Assembly (NCBI GenBank): GCA_026708035.1
Contig: JAPOVQ010000035.1
Location: 232,058 to 296,057, forward strand
DNA length: 64,000 nucleotides
Reading direction: 5' to 3'
Origin: Chloroflexota bacterium
Lineage (GTDB): Bacteria; Chloroflexota; UBA11872
Position numbers and translations under genes: made by a program. The notes under the pieces are model-generated. The model saw only the letters and a program-made list of their open reading frames with translations. It did not search any database and was not told the DNA's origin. Below, piece after piece: positions 1 to 7,585 of this stretch (position 1 is the stretch's first letter; each line of letters opens with the position of its first letter).

Positions 1-821
1 CCCCCAATGGCGCCCAGCAGCCGGGTGAACTCCAGCGGGAAGATGAACTTCGAGGACGGGCTCTCACCAAGCGACTTGAGCGTGTCCAGGTACTGCAGGC
101 TCATGGTGTTCGGGTCCACCTGCTGCGCGATCACGAAAATCCGTTCGAGTGCTTCGCTGAATCCCTGCGCGCGGAGCACGGCGGCCTGCTGGTCGCCTTC
201 GGCGGACAGAATCTCGGCCTGCCGAGCGCCTTCGGCCTTGAGAATTGCCGCTTGCTTTTCACCTTCGGCAACCGTGATGTTCGACTGCCGCGTACCGTCG
301 GCTTCCAGAATCACGGCGCGGCGCAGCCGCTCCGCCGACATCTGGCGATTCATGGCTTCCTGAATCTCTCGCGGCGGGTCGATCTCCCGAATTTCGACGT
401 TGGTGACCTTGATGCCCCACCGCGCGGTCTCGGCATCGAGCTTCACCCGAATCGATTCGTTGATGCGCTCCCGCTGCGAGAGCACGTCGTCCAGGTCGAT
501 GTCGCCAACCACCGCCCGCAGCGTCGTGGTCGCCAGGCCGACGACCGCCGCGCGGTAGTCCTCGACCTCCAGCACGGCCCGCTGCGCCTGGTTGATGTCC
601 ACGCGCATGTACACCAGGAAGTCGATGTCGATCGAGGCGTTGTCCTTGGTGATGTTGGTCTGCCGCGGAATGTCCAGCACCTCGGTGCGCGTCTCCACGC
701 GGCGAATCTGGTGCAGGATCGGAATCGCGAAGACGATGCCGGGCCCCAACATGCCCTCGAACCGCCCGAAGCGAAACCGGGCGATCCGCTGGTAGTCACG
801 CACGAAGTTGATAATGGCCAT
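1..821 (-). CDS. SPFH/band-7 (slipin-like) membrane protein, 3' end beyond window
   Basis: The reading frame starts with ATG at 821 and is still open at base 1, so the C-terminus is missing. A strong GGAGG ribosome site lies 7 bases before the ATG. The protein has an SPFH core: RFEGMLGPGIVFAIP near the start, then RTEVLDIPRQ, then the KVTNVEIREIDPP signature. An Ala/Glu/Gln-rich coiled-coil stretch with repeated EGxxQAAIL units follows, as in stomatins and slipins. It starts 13 bases after the nfeD stop, the usual NfeD-slipin operon order. It probably forms membrane scaffolds with NfeD. There is no obvious long N-terminal membrane helix, so anchoring may be through a short hairpin. Confidence 0.9.
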   Translation of the reverse strand, partial: MAIINFVRDYQRIARFRFGRFEGMLGPGIVFAIPILHQIRRVETRTEVLDIPRQTNITKDNASIDIDFLVYMRVDINQAQRAVLEVEDYRAAVVGLATTTLRAVVGDIDLDDVLSQRERINESIRVKLDAETARWGIKVTNVEIREIDPPREIQEAMNRQMSAERLRRAVILEADGTRQSNITVAEGEKQAAILKAEGARQAEILSAEGDQQAAVLRAQGFSEALERIFVIAQQVDPNTMSLQYLDTLKSLGESPSSKFIFPLEFTRLLGAIG

Positions 822-834
822 GGTGAAGCCTCCT

Positions 835-2235
835 TCAGCTCGTCACCGTCGGCGCCTCTGACGCTGACTCTTGCAAGATATCGACCCTCAGTCGCAAACC
901 TTCGACATCCCGCACCATAACGCGCTCGCCCACATCCGCGTGGCGCCCCGCCGGCAGCTCCGCTTCCCAGCGCTCGCCGGCAAGCCGCACTTCGCCGCGC
1001 GGATCGAGCGTGTGCGTCACTTCCGCCAGCCGGCCGACAAGCGCGGCCTGAGATGCAGGGCTTACGTACGAGGACGTGGCTCGCACGCGGTCCGACCGAA
1101 GCGCCCAGGCTATGACCGCGATTACCGCCGCGAACACGCCGCCGAGCAGCCCGATCAACCACGGGTTCACGCCGATCTCGATCTCCGGAATACCTATCTC
1201 CGGCACTCGAAACGCATCGCCCACAAGCAGAAACGCCCCAGCGACGAACGCCGCAACGGCACTGGCTCCGAACAGACCGAAGCCGACCGCCTGAACCTCC
1301 AGCGCCGCCAGCCCCAAGGCGCCGAGAATCAGCACCACGCCCAGCCAGTTCACCGGAAGCTGTCCCAGCCCGGTGAACGCCAGGGCGAGGGCCACCACCC
1401 CCACGATCCCCGGCACGCCGAGTCCGGGCGCCGAGAACTCGACGAGCAAGCCGAATCCACCGACGAACAGGAGCAGTAGCGCCAGGGTGGGATTCGCCAG
1501 CACGGACAGTAAACGCTCCACGCCGGTCGGATCGAGCTCGCGCACCTGGAGTCCGGACACGTTGACCTGTTGCATACCCCTTGTGGTCTCGACCTCCGCG
1601 CCGTCCGCCTGCCGCAGGAGATCTTCGAGGTCCTCAGCGAGGAAGTCGATGATGCCCGCGTCTTCAGCCTCGCCCGCGGAGTAGGACTTCGCCTGCGTCA
1701 CCGTGGCTTCGAGCGCAGCCGCGTCCCGACCGCGCTGCTCGGCGATGCTGCGAATAAAGGCCTGCGTGTCCTCGCTGACCTTCTCCGCCAGGGTCGCCGG
1801 CACGTCTTCACCACCGGCCGTGACCGGCGACGCGGCGCCGATGTTGGTGCCGGGCGCCATCACCGCGAAGTGAGCGGCCGCGGCGACGAAGGTGCCGGCA
1901 GACGCGGCCTGCGAGCCTGCGGGCGACACGTAAACCGCCACCGGCACGCGGGACTCGAGAATGAGCCCCACCATGTCCCGGGTGCTGTCGGCCAGCCCGC
2001 CCGGCGTGTTGAGCCGCACCACCAGCAACGCGGCGTCCGTGTCCCACGCCTCGTCGAGCACCCGCTCGAGGTAGCGTGTGGCGACGATGTCGATGGGGCC
2101 GTCGATGGTCGCGACCGCGACGTACGACGACTGCGCGCCTGCCGCTGAATAGATGTTTGCCAGCGCCAGCCACGCAACGCCAAGTACGAACATGGCGCCG
2201 ATACACCAGCGTCTGAGCAGCTGCTGTCGAGCCAT
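835..2235 (-). CDS. nfeD: NfeD family protein with ClpP-class serine protease domain
   Basis: 466 residues from the ATG at 2235. An open frame extends further upstream but has no family features. A signal or anchor helix (RRWCIGAMFVLGVAWLALA) comes first. A ClpP/SppA-like protease domain follows, with LNTPGG, the nucleophile-bearing SQAASAGT and MAPGTNIGAA. Four or five membrane helices come next (residues ~230-375), then a C-terminal OB-fold-like NfeD domain containing GRLAEVTHTLDPRGEV. This is the long NfeD form. It is thought to cleave partner slipins, and the SPFH gene lies immediately downstream on the same strand. Confidence 0.9.
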   Translation of the reverse strand: MARQQLLRRWCIGAMFVLGVAWLALANIYSAAGAQSSYVAVATIDGPIDIVATRYLERVLDEAWDTDAALLVVRLNTPGGLADSTRDMVGLILESRVPVAVYVSPAGSQAASAGTFVAAAAHFAVMAPGTNIGAASPVTAGGEDVPATLAEKVSEDTQAFIRSIAEQRGRDAAALEATVTQAKSYSAGEAEDAGIIDFLAEDLEDLLRQADGAEVETTRGMQQVNVSGLQVRELDPTGVERLLSVLANPTLALLLLFVGGFGLLVEFSAPGLGVPGIVGVVALALAFTGLGQLPVNWLGVVLILGALGLAALEVQAVGFGLFGASAVAAFVAGAFLLVGDAFRVPEIGIPEIEIGVNPWLIGLLGGVFAAVIAVIAWALRSDRVRATSSYVSPASQAALVGRLAEVTHTLDPRGEVRLAGERWEAELPAGRHADVGERVMVRDVEGLRLRVDILQESASEAPTVTS

Positions 2236-2329
2236 TGGGCACCCTCCGCGCCGTCGACGCAATCTCGGCCGCGCCCTCCGCCACCGTCGGCTCAAGTATG
2301 CGCTATTCGCCCACGACGCTCTGGTCGAA

Positions 2330-2848
2330 TCACTCCGGTTCAGACCACGCTTGCCCGCGCGGGCCGTAGACGCGAAACGTCTCGGGACCGTATGGCGCCG
2401 GCGCGAAGTCGTCGTTCCGCGCCAGCCGTGTGTACGTCCCGTCGAGCACCGGCAGCGCAATCTCGGGCACCAGCGAGACGAATTTGTCAGGCGTGCCCCG
2501 CAGGTCGGCGGCGCCGAACACGCCCACCGCATCGGCCTCCGAGGAAACCGCGCGTGGACGGCCTCGCACGTGCCGCATTTCAAAGATCACAAAGGTGTTC
2601 AACTCGTCGGCATCGACGCGGTGACGCACGGCCACTATGCCCTCCGGCTCGGCCTCGATCCCCGCCTCCTCCCACACTTCGCGCACCAGCGCCGCCTCGA
2701 GCGATTCGCCGGGATCGACCTTGCCACCGGGGAACATGAACCTGCCGCGATGCCGGCTGTAGGTCAGCCGCACCAGCACGATGCCGTCGCCGGAACGCAC
2801 CACGCCGCCAACGGCAATCACCGCGCGATGACCGGAACGTCGAGCCAT
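2330..2848 (-). CDS. NUDIX hydrolase
   Basis: 172 residues from the ATG at 2848; a longer frame continues upstream but is unlike the family. The NUDIX box is complete: G42, E48, then REVWEEAGI at 56-64, matching GX5EX7REUXEEXGU. It should hydrolyse a nucleoside-diphosphate-linked substrate with a divalent metal. The substrate cannot be read from the sequence. It is transcribed toward nfeD with a 94-base gap and may share its promoter. Confidence 0.88.
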   Translation of the reverse strand: MARRSGHRAVIAVGGVVRSGDGIVLVRLTYSRHRGRFMFPGGKVDPGESLEAALVREVWEEAGIEAEPEGIVAVRHRVDADELNTFVIFEMRHVRGRPRAVSSEADAVGVFGAADLRGTPDKFVSLVPEIALPVLDGTYTRLARNDDFAPAPYGPETFRVYGPRGQAWSEPE

Positions 2849-2899
2849 GGCCCTAAGCCTAACGAGCCGTGGAACAATCGGATGCGCAGGCAGTGGCCT

Positions 2900-3056
2900 G
2901 CATCGAGTCCGTCGTTCCCGCGAGTGGAGCCCCGGGCGAGATCTCTCCGTCATTCCCGCCAAGGGAGACCCTTGCGTAAACGTTCCGAAGTAGATTGGAG
3001 AGCACGTCCGGTCCCCTCTCCTTTGATGGGAGAGGGCTAGGGTGAGGGTGATTCGA
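2900..3056. repeat. Intergenic palindromic repeats (CATTCC family and CCCTCTCC family)
   Basis: This gap holds two repeat types seen elsewhere in the window. The first is CGTTCCCGCGAG and CGTCATTCCCGCC segments (~2910-2960). The second is a hairpin, CCCCTCTCCTTTGATGGGAG followed by AGGGCTAGGGTGAGGG (~3012-3052). Relatives of the second type occur near 27,180, 28,955 and 29,045. They resemble REP-like chromosomal repeats and encode nothing I can recognise. Confidence 0.75.
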
Positions 3057-3205
3057 AGCTTGGGCGCGGCTCACACCCCGAATCTGATCGGTCTGTGCAA
3101 CGGATTCCGGAAGCGGGGCCGCTGGGCACCGGCTACCGACCGTCGTTGTTGCCTGGCACTCCCGTAGGCCACAATCAGCCGCCTCGCCGCCAATGGTTAT
3201 TGCCC

Positions 3206-5101
3206 ATGCCTGATGCAGCGGCGCCGTTCCAAGGCTCGCACCGCGCCTACGACTCGATTGTTAGTCCAAACGTCCTCATTCCCGCCCGCGACGGCGTGCC
3301 GCTGGCCGCCGACGTCTACCTGCCCGCGCGCAACGGCGAGGCGGTGGAGGGAGCATTCCCTGCCATCGTCGAGCGCACGCCCTATCTCAAGGACGGCACG
3401 AACTACGCCCGGCGCGGCCATTGGTATGCCCGTCGCGGCTACGCCACGGTCATCAACGACGTCCGCGGGCGCGGGCAATCGTCCGGCGAGTGGTATCCCT
3501 TTGCACTGGAGGCGCCCGACGGCTACGACGTGGTCGAATGGGTGGCCGCGCAGCCGTGGTGCAACGGGCGCGTGGGCACCATGGGCGCCAGCTACGCCGG
3601 GTCGGACCAGAGCGCGCTGGCCACGCTCAATCCGCCGCACCTCGCCTGCCAGGTCGTCGGGCAGGGCACCAGCAACTATCACGTGTCGTCGCTGCGGCAG
3701 GGCGGCGCCCTGGAGCAACGCTTCATCCGCTACGCCTTTCGCATGGCGCGCACCAGCCGCGAAGCCCTGGCCGACCCCGACCTGAAGCGCACCTTCGACG
3801 CCGCCGATCTCCAGATCCCGGAGCTATTCGGTCCACCGCTGCGATTCCGTCCCGGACGCACCGCCCTGCGCTTGCTGCCCACCTATGAGCAATGGGCCTG
3901 GGACATCCTGACCCGCGGCGTCTACGACGAGTACTGGATGCAGCGCGGCTACACCATCGACCGCTATTGGGATGAGCACTCCGATGTTCCGGTGCTCTTC
4001 CAGAGCGGCTGGTACGACACCTATCCACGCGGCGCGATTGCCAATTTCCTCGCCCTCGGCGAGCGCAAGTCGAGTCCCATGCGCCTGGTCATGGGTCCCT
4101 GGCGGCATGGCGAGGGAACGGTCGAGGAGAGCACCGCCGGCGACGTCCAGCTCGGCATCGACGCCGCCGTGCCCGCCTACGACGACATGCGGCTGCGCTT
4201 CTTCGACGAGCACTTGAAGGGGCTCGACACCGGATTGCGCGGCGCGCCGCCGGTTCGCTACTTCGTCATGGGCGGCCACGAGGGGCGTCCACCCGCCGAT
4301 CTCGAGTCCACGCTTTGGCACGGCGGTCGTTGGGAGAGCGCCGCCACATGGCCCCCGCCGGAATACCGGGAGCAGGCGCTCTATTTCCACCCGGACGGTT
4401 CCCTCCAGGCTCAAGCGCCCACCGCCAGGCACGAGCCGACGCGATACACCTACGACCCGCACGATCCGGTGCTCACCGCCGGCGGATCGATCAGCGCCTC
4501 GGAGGACATACTGCCGTCCGGGGGCTTCGATCAACGCGGTCAGCCCGGCCGCTTCTTTGGACACCACGACACGCTGTCCCTGGCCTCGCGTCCCGACGTG
4601 CTGTCGTTCGAGACGCCGCCCCTGGACTCCGACATCGAGATCGCCGGTCCCGTGGAGGTGCGGCTGTTCGCGGCGAGCACGGCGGTCGACACCGACTTTA
4701 CCGCCAAGCTGCTCGACGTCTACCCGCACGACCGCGACGCGCCCGGCAGCACGCCGGGCGGCTACGAGCTGAATCTCTGCGACAGCATCATCCGCGCGCG
4801 CTTCCGCAACGGATTCGAGTCGGAGGAGTTCCTCACGCCGGGCGAGATCTGCGAGTTCCGGATCATCCTGTATCCCACCGCAAATCGCTTCGCCCGCGGG
4901 CATCGCATTCGGGTTGACATCTCGTCGAGCAACTACCCGCGCTTCGACGCCAATCCCAATACCGGCGAGCCGCTGGGGCACGCCCGCCGCGTCAAAACGG
5001 CGGACCAGTCAATCTTCCACGACGCCAGTTGGCCGAGCCGCCTGCTCATCCACGCACGCACCGATTCACCCGTCGCGTCCTCAGGCGATTCCGGGCGCTG
5101 A
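3206..5101 (+). CDS. CocE/NonD family alpha/beta-hydrolase (S15-type acyl hydrolase/peptidase)
   Basis: 631 residues from the ATG at 3206. The frame is open back to a GTG at 3095, but the first 37 codons look non-coding. The start of the mature homology is VSPNVLIPARDGVPLAADVY, the typical CocE beginning. The nucleophile elbow is GASYAG with Ser129. The C-terminal half is a jelly-roll galactose-binding-like domain ending in DISSSNYPRFDANPNTGE, also typical. Family members hydrolyse esters, amides or X-Pro peptides; the substrate here is unknown. No signal peptide is visible, so it is probably cytoplasmic. The macrodomain gene starts 4 bases after the stop, so the two are probably translationally coupled. 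Confidence 0.9.
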   Translation: MPDAAAPFQGSHRAYDSIVSPNVLIPARDGVPLAADVYLPARNGEAVEGAFPAIVERTPYLKDGTNYARRGHWYARRGYATVINDVRGRGQSSGEWYPFALEAPDGYDVVEWVAAQPWCNGRVGTMGASYAGSDQSALATLNPPHLACQVVGQGTSNYHVSSLRQGGALEQRFIRYAFRMARTSREALADPDLKRTFDAADLQIPELFGPPLRFRPGRTALRLLPTYEQWAWDILTRGVYDEYWMQRGYTIDRYWDEHSDVPVLFQSGWYDTYPRGAIANFLALGERKSSPMRLVMGPWRHGEGTVEESTAGDVQLGIDAAVPAYDDMRLRFFDEHLKGLDTGLRGAPPVRYFVMGGHEGRPPADLESTLWHGGRWESAATWPPPEYREQALYFHPDGSLQAQAPTARHEPTRYTYDPHDPVLTAGGSISASEDILPSGGFDQRGQPGRFFGHHDTLSLASRPDVLSFETPPLDSDIEIAGPVEVRLFAASTAVDTDFTAKLLDVYPHDRDAPGSTPGGYELNLCDSIIRARFRNGFESEEFLTPGEICEFRIILYPTANRFARGHRIRVDISSSNYPRFDANPNTGEPLGHARRVKTADQSIFHDASWPSRLLIHARTDSPVASSGDSGR

Positions 5102-5104
5102 GGC

Positions 5105-5653
5105 GTGAACCGCACATTCGGCGGCACGACCGTTGCGTGCGTCCGCGGCGACATCACGGAGCAGGAGGTCGACGCGATCGTCAACGCGGCCAACGCGCAG
5201 CTTGCCGGCGGCGGGGGCGTAGACGGCGCCATTCATCGGGCCGGCGGACGCTCAATCATGGCGGAGTGCCGCGCCATCGGCGGCTGCCCCACGGGCCAGG
5301 CCGTGCGCACCGGGGCCGGCGACCTGCCCGCCGAGCACGTCATCCACGCGGTTGGGCCGATCTGGCGGGGCGGCGAGCACGGCGAACCCGACCTGCTCGC
5401 CTCGGCCTACCAGTCGAGCCTCGAGGCCGCCGCCCAATCCGGCGCGCGCACGATTGCCTTTCCCTCCATCAGCACCGGCGCCTACGGCTACCCCAAAGCG
5501 AGCGCCGCGGCCATCGCCATGGCCAGCGTGGCCGCACACGCGCCAATGCTCGAGTTCGCCGAAGTCCGCTTCGTGCTCTTCAGCGACGCCGACTTGCAGG
5601 TCTATCGGCAGGCGCTACATCAAGTCGCGGCGTCCGACGCGGGTGGCCGTTAG
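5105..5653 (+). CDS. Macrodomain (ADP-ribose-binding) protein, YmdB/Appr-1''-p-ase type
   Basis: 182 residues from a GTG at 5105, just after the upstream stop. It has the macrodomain hallmarks: GDITEQEVDAIVNAANAQL, then the glycine-rich GGGGVDGAIH loop, the HAVGPIW segment and the second phosphate loop PSISTGAYGYP. Proteins of this type bind ADP-ribose and often remove it from proteins or hydrolyse O-acetyl-ADP-ribose. The length is standard for a stand-alone macrodomain. Its stop codon overlaps the convergent stop of the next gene by four bases. Confidence 0.93.
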   Translation: MNRTFGGTTVACVRGDITEQEVDAIVNAANAQLAGGGGVDGAIHRAGGRSIMAECRAIGGCPTGQAVRTGAGDLPAEHVIHAVGPIWRGGEHGEPDLLASAYQSSLEAAAQSGARTIAFPSISTGAYGYPKASAAAIAMASVAAHAPMLEFAEVRFVLFSDADLQVYRQALHQVAASDAGGR

Positions 5654-6405
5654 GACAGCGTCGGCGGCCCCATGCGTCGCGGGTCTCTCGTTGGCGGCTG
5701 CAAGATCCGTTCCTGGGCTTCGGTCAGACCCTCCACGCCCGCGCCGTCCGGATAGGGCATCCACCAGGCCATTGGGCGCGGGCTGTATTTGTAGAAGATC
5801 GTGCGGCGTTCGGCCGCGCCGTGCCATGGCAGCGGTCCGTGCGTCAGCGCTTCGGTGAAGAACACCGCCGTTCCCGCAGGCCCGGTCACTCGCTCGACGA
5901 ATGGCTGCGCCTCTTCGAGGTCCTTCCAGTCGGCAGGGAAGGGCAAGTTGCTCTTGTGGCTGCCGGGCACGCAGGCAAAGCCGCCGTCGCCGGGATTCAC
6001 GTCCATCAAATTGATGGCCACCACGCACAGGCCGTTGTAGAACCGGCCGTCGGCGAACTCAAAGTACTGCGCCGAGTCATACGGCACGCGCCCGCCGTGC
6101 AGCGTGGCGCCAATGGGACTTAGACCGCCACGAATTATGTCAAGGTAGGTGTGGTCCAGGCGCACGTGCGGCCCCACCATGTCGACCACAAACGGCAGCA
6201 GCTTGGGATGATCGATCAGGTCGCGGTAGGGCGCGCCCCACGCCAGCAGTTCCAAGAAGCGATGCGATGACCAGTCCTGGTCCGGCAGACTCGCGATCTG
6301 CTCGTCGAGAACGTCGTTAAGCGCCTCCACCTCCGCGGCGTCCAGCGCGTTCGGGACTGCCAGAAACCCCTGCAGGTCGAAGAGATACCGCTCGTGCTCA
6401 GTCAT
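5650..6405 (-). CDS. Phytanoyl-CoA dioxygenase (PhyH) family oxygenase
   Basis: 251 residues from the ATG at 6405 (MTEHERYLFDLQGFL). The N-terminus has the usual YLFDLQGFLAVPNAL helix-strand. The second half of the double-stranded beta-helix has GDGGFACVPGSHKSN, which carries the distal iron-binding His. The proximal metal pair is less obvious: LHGGRVPYD takes the place of a clear HxD. Expected cofactors are Fe(II) and 2-oxoglutarate. It is the last gene on the strand of the dppC, binding protein, dppB cluster, which suggests it acts on an imported or secreted small molecule. Substrate unknown. Confidence 0.82.
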   Translation of the reverse strand: MTEHERYLFDLQGFLAVPNALDAAEVEALNDVLDEQIASLPDQDWSSHRFLELLAWGAPYRDLIDHPKLLPFVVDMVGPHVRLDHTYLDIIRGGLSPIGATLHGGRVPYDSAQYFEFADGRFYNGLCVVAINLMDVNPGDGGFACVPGSHKSNLPFPADWKDLEEAQPFVERVTGPAGTAVFFTEALTHGPLPWHGAAERRTIFYKYSPRPMAWWMPYPDGAGVEGLTEAQERILQPPTRDPRRMGPPTLS

Positions 6406-6507
6406 TGAACGATTCACCCGGCATCTGCCGCGGCCCATGCTGGCACATCCAGCCACCGGGGGGACAGATTGCGACCGCCGGATTCCCGAAAGACCGGTCG
6501 TGGGGCG

Positions 6508-7500
6508 CTAGGATCCCGTCGTTTCGAGACGCACTCGCGGGTCGATATATGTATAGAGCACGTCGACGAGCAGGTTGGCCACGGCGTAGATGACCGCGGA
6601 CAGCAGCACCAGGCCCTGCACCACCGGATAGTCGCGGTCGATGATGGCGTCGATCAGCCGCAGTCCCAGTCCCTGGCGGTGGAACACGGCCTCGATGATC
6701 ACCGCGCCGGCCAGCAGGCCGCCGAACTCGAGGCCGATGACGGTGACCACGGGAATCAGCGCGTTGCGCAGGGCGTGCCCCATCACGACCACGCGCTCGC
6801 GCAGCCCTTTCGACCGCGCCGTGCGCACGTAGTCGCGCGAGAGCACATCCAGCATCGATGAGCGGGTGAGTCGCGCCAGGATGGCGGATGCCGCGGTGCC
6901 CAGGGTGAGCGCCGGCAGGATCAGCTCCTTGCCGTAGCCGTTGGATACCGCCGGCAGCATGCCCACGCCGTCGTCCGTCTGCCATTTGATGGCGAATACC
7001 AGGATCAGGAGCAAGCCAACGAAGAAGGGCGGGAACGAGATGCCCAGGATGGCGAACATTTGCGCGCCATAGTCGACGAACGTGTGGCGTTTGATGGCCG
7101 AGATCACGCCCGCTCCGACGCCGATGGTGATCGCCACGGCCATGCTCGCCATCGTCAGCGCAAACGTCGCCGGCCAGTGACTCGCAATCATGTCCACGAC
7201 GGGGCGTCGGTAGGCGATCGACGTCCCCAGGTCGCCACGCACCACGTCCCAGACGTAGAGCACGAATTGGTGCGGCGGCGACTTATCCAGGTTGTAGCTT
7301 TCCCGCAGCTTCTCGAGCGCCTTGCGGCTGACTTCGCCGCCCTCGCGGCTGGTCGCGCCTGAGCCGCCGATCTCGCCCGACTGGAAGAATATCTCGATCG
7401 GGTCGCCCGGAATCAGCCGCATGAGCACAAACACCACGATCAGCACGCCGAACAGGACGGGGATCATGTAAAGGACGCGGCGGATGATGTACCCAACCAT
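6508..7500 (-). CDS. Peptide/nickel-type ABC transporter permease, DppB/OppB family
   Basis: 330 residues, beginning MVGYIIRRVLYMIPVLFGVL, the standard first helix of this family. About six membrane helices follow. The permease EAA loop toward the ATPase is visible near residues 220-240 (DYVRTARSKGLRERVV), and the C-terminus YTYIDPRVR is typical. It pairs with the dppC and binding protein upstream. No functional ATPase gene lies in this window, so ATPases must come from elsewhere. A strong hairpin separates it from the binding-protein gene. Confidence 0.93.
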   Translation of the reverse strand: MVGYIIRRVLYMIPVLFGVLIVVFVLMRLIPGDPIEIFFQSGEIGGSGATSREGGEVSRKALEKLRESYNLDKSPPHQFVLYVWDVVRGDLGTSIAYRRPVVDMIASHWPATFALTMASMAVAITIGVGAGVISAIKRHTFVDYGAQMFAILGISFPPFFVGLLLILVFAIKWQTDDGVGMLPAVSNGYGKELILPALTLGTAASAILARLTRSSMLDVLSRDYVRTARSKGLRERVVVMGHALRNALIPVVTVIGLEFGGLLAGAVIIEAVFHRQGLGLRLIDAIIDRDYPVVQGLVLLSAVIYAVANLLVDVLYTYIDPRVRLETTGS

Positions 7501-7531
7501 GGCTACGTCATTCTAGGGGAGGATTCGGACG

Positions 7532-7569
7532 GCAGGCGCCCGACCGCCACAAGACGGTCGGGCGCCTGC
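7532..7569 (-). terminator. Intercistronic hairpin between binding protein and dppB
   Basis: A perfect 15-bp stem (7532-7546 with 7555-7569, arm GCAGGCGCCCGACCG) has an 8-base loop. It lies between the binding-protein stop and the dppB start. There is no U-tract, so partial termination or mRNA 3'-end protection seems more likely than full termination. Such hairpins commonly keep binding-protein mRNA above permease mRNA. Confidence 0.75.
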
Positions 7570-7585
7570 TGCATTCCGAGAGTCG

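Noticed and set aside
252..2148. Long plus-strand frames rich in Arg/His opposite the SPFH and nfeD genes
   Set aside because: They are high-GC shadow frames with no ribosome sites or family features; the minus-strand genes are clearly coding.
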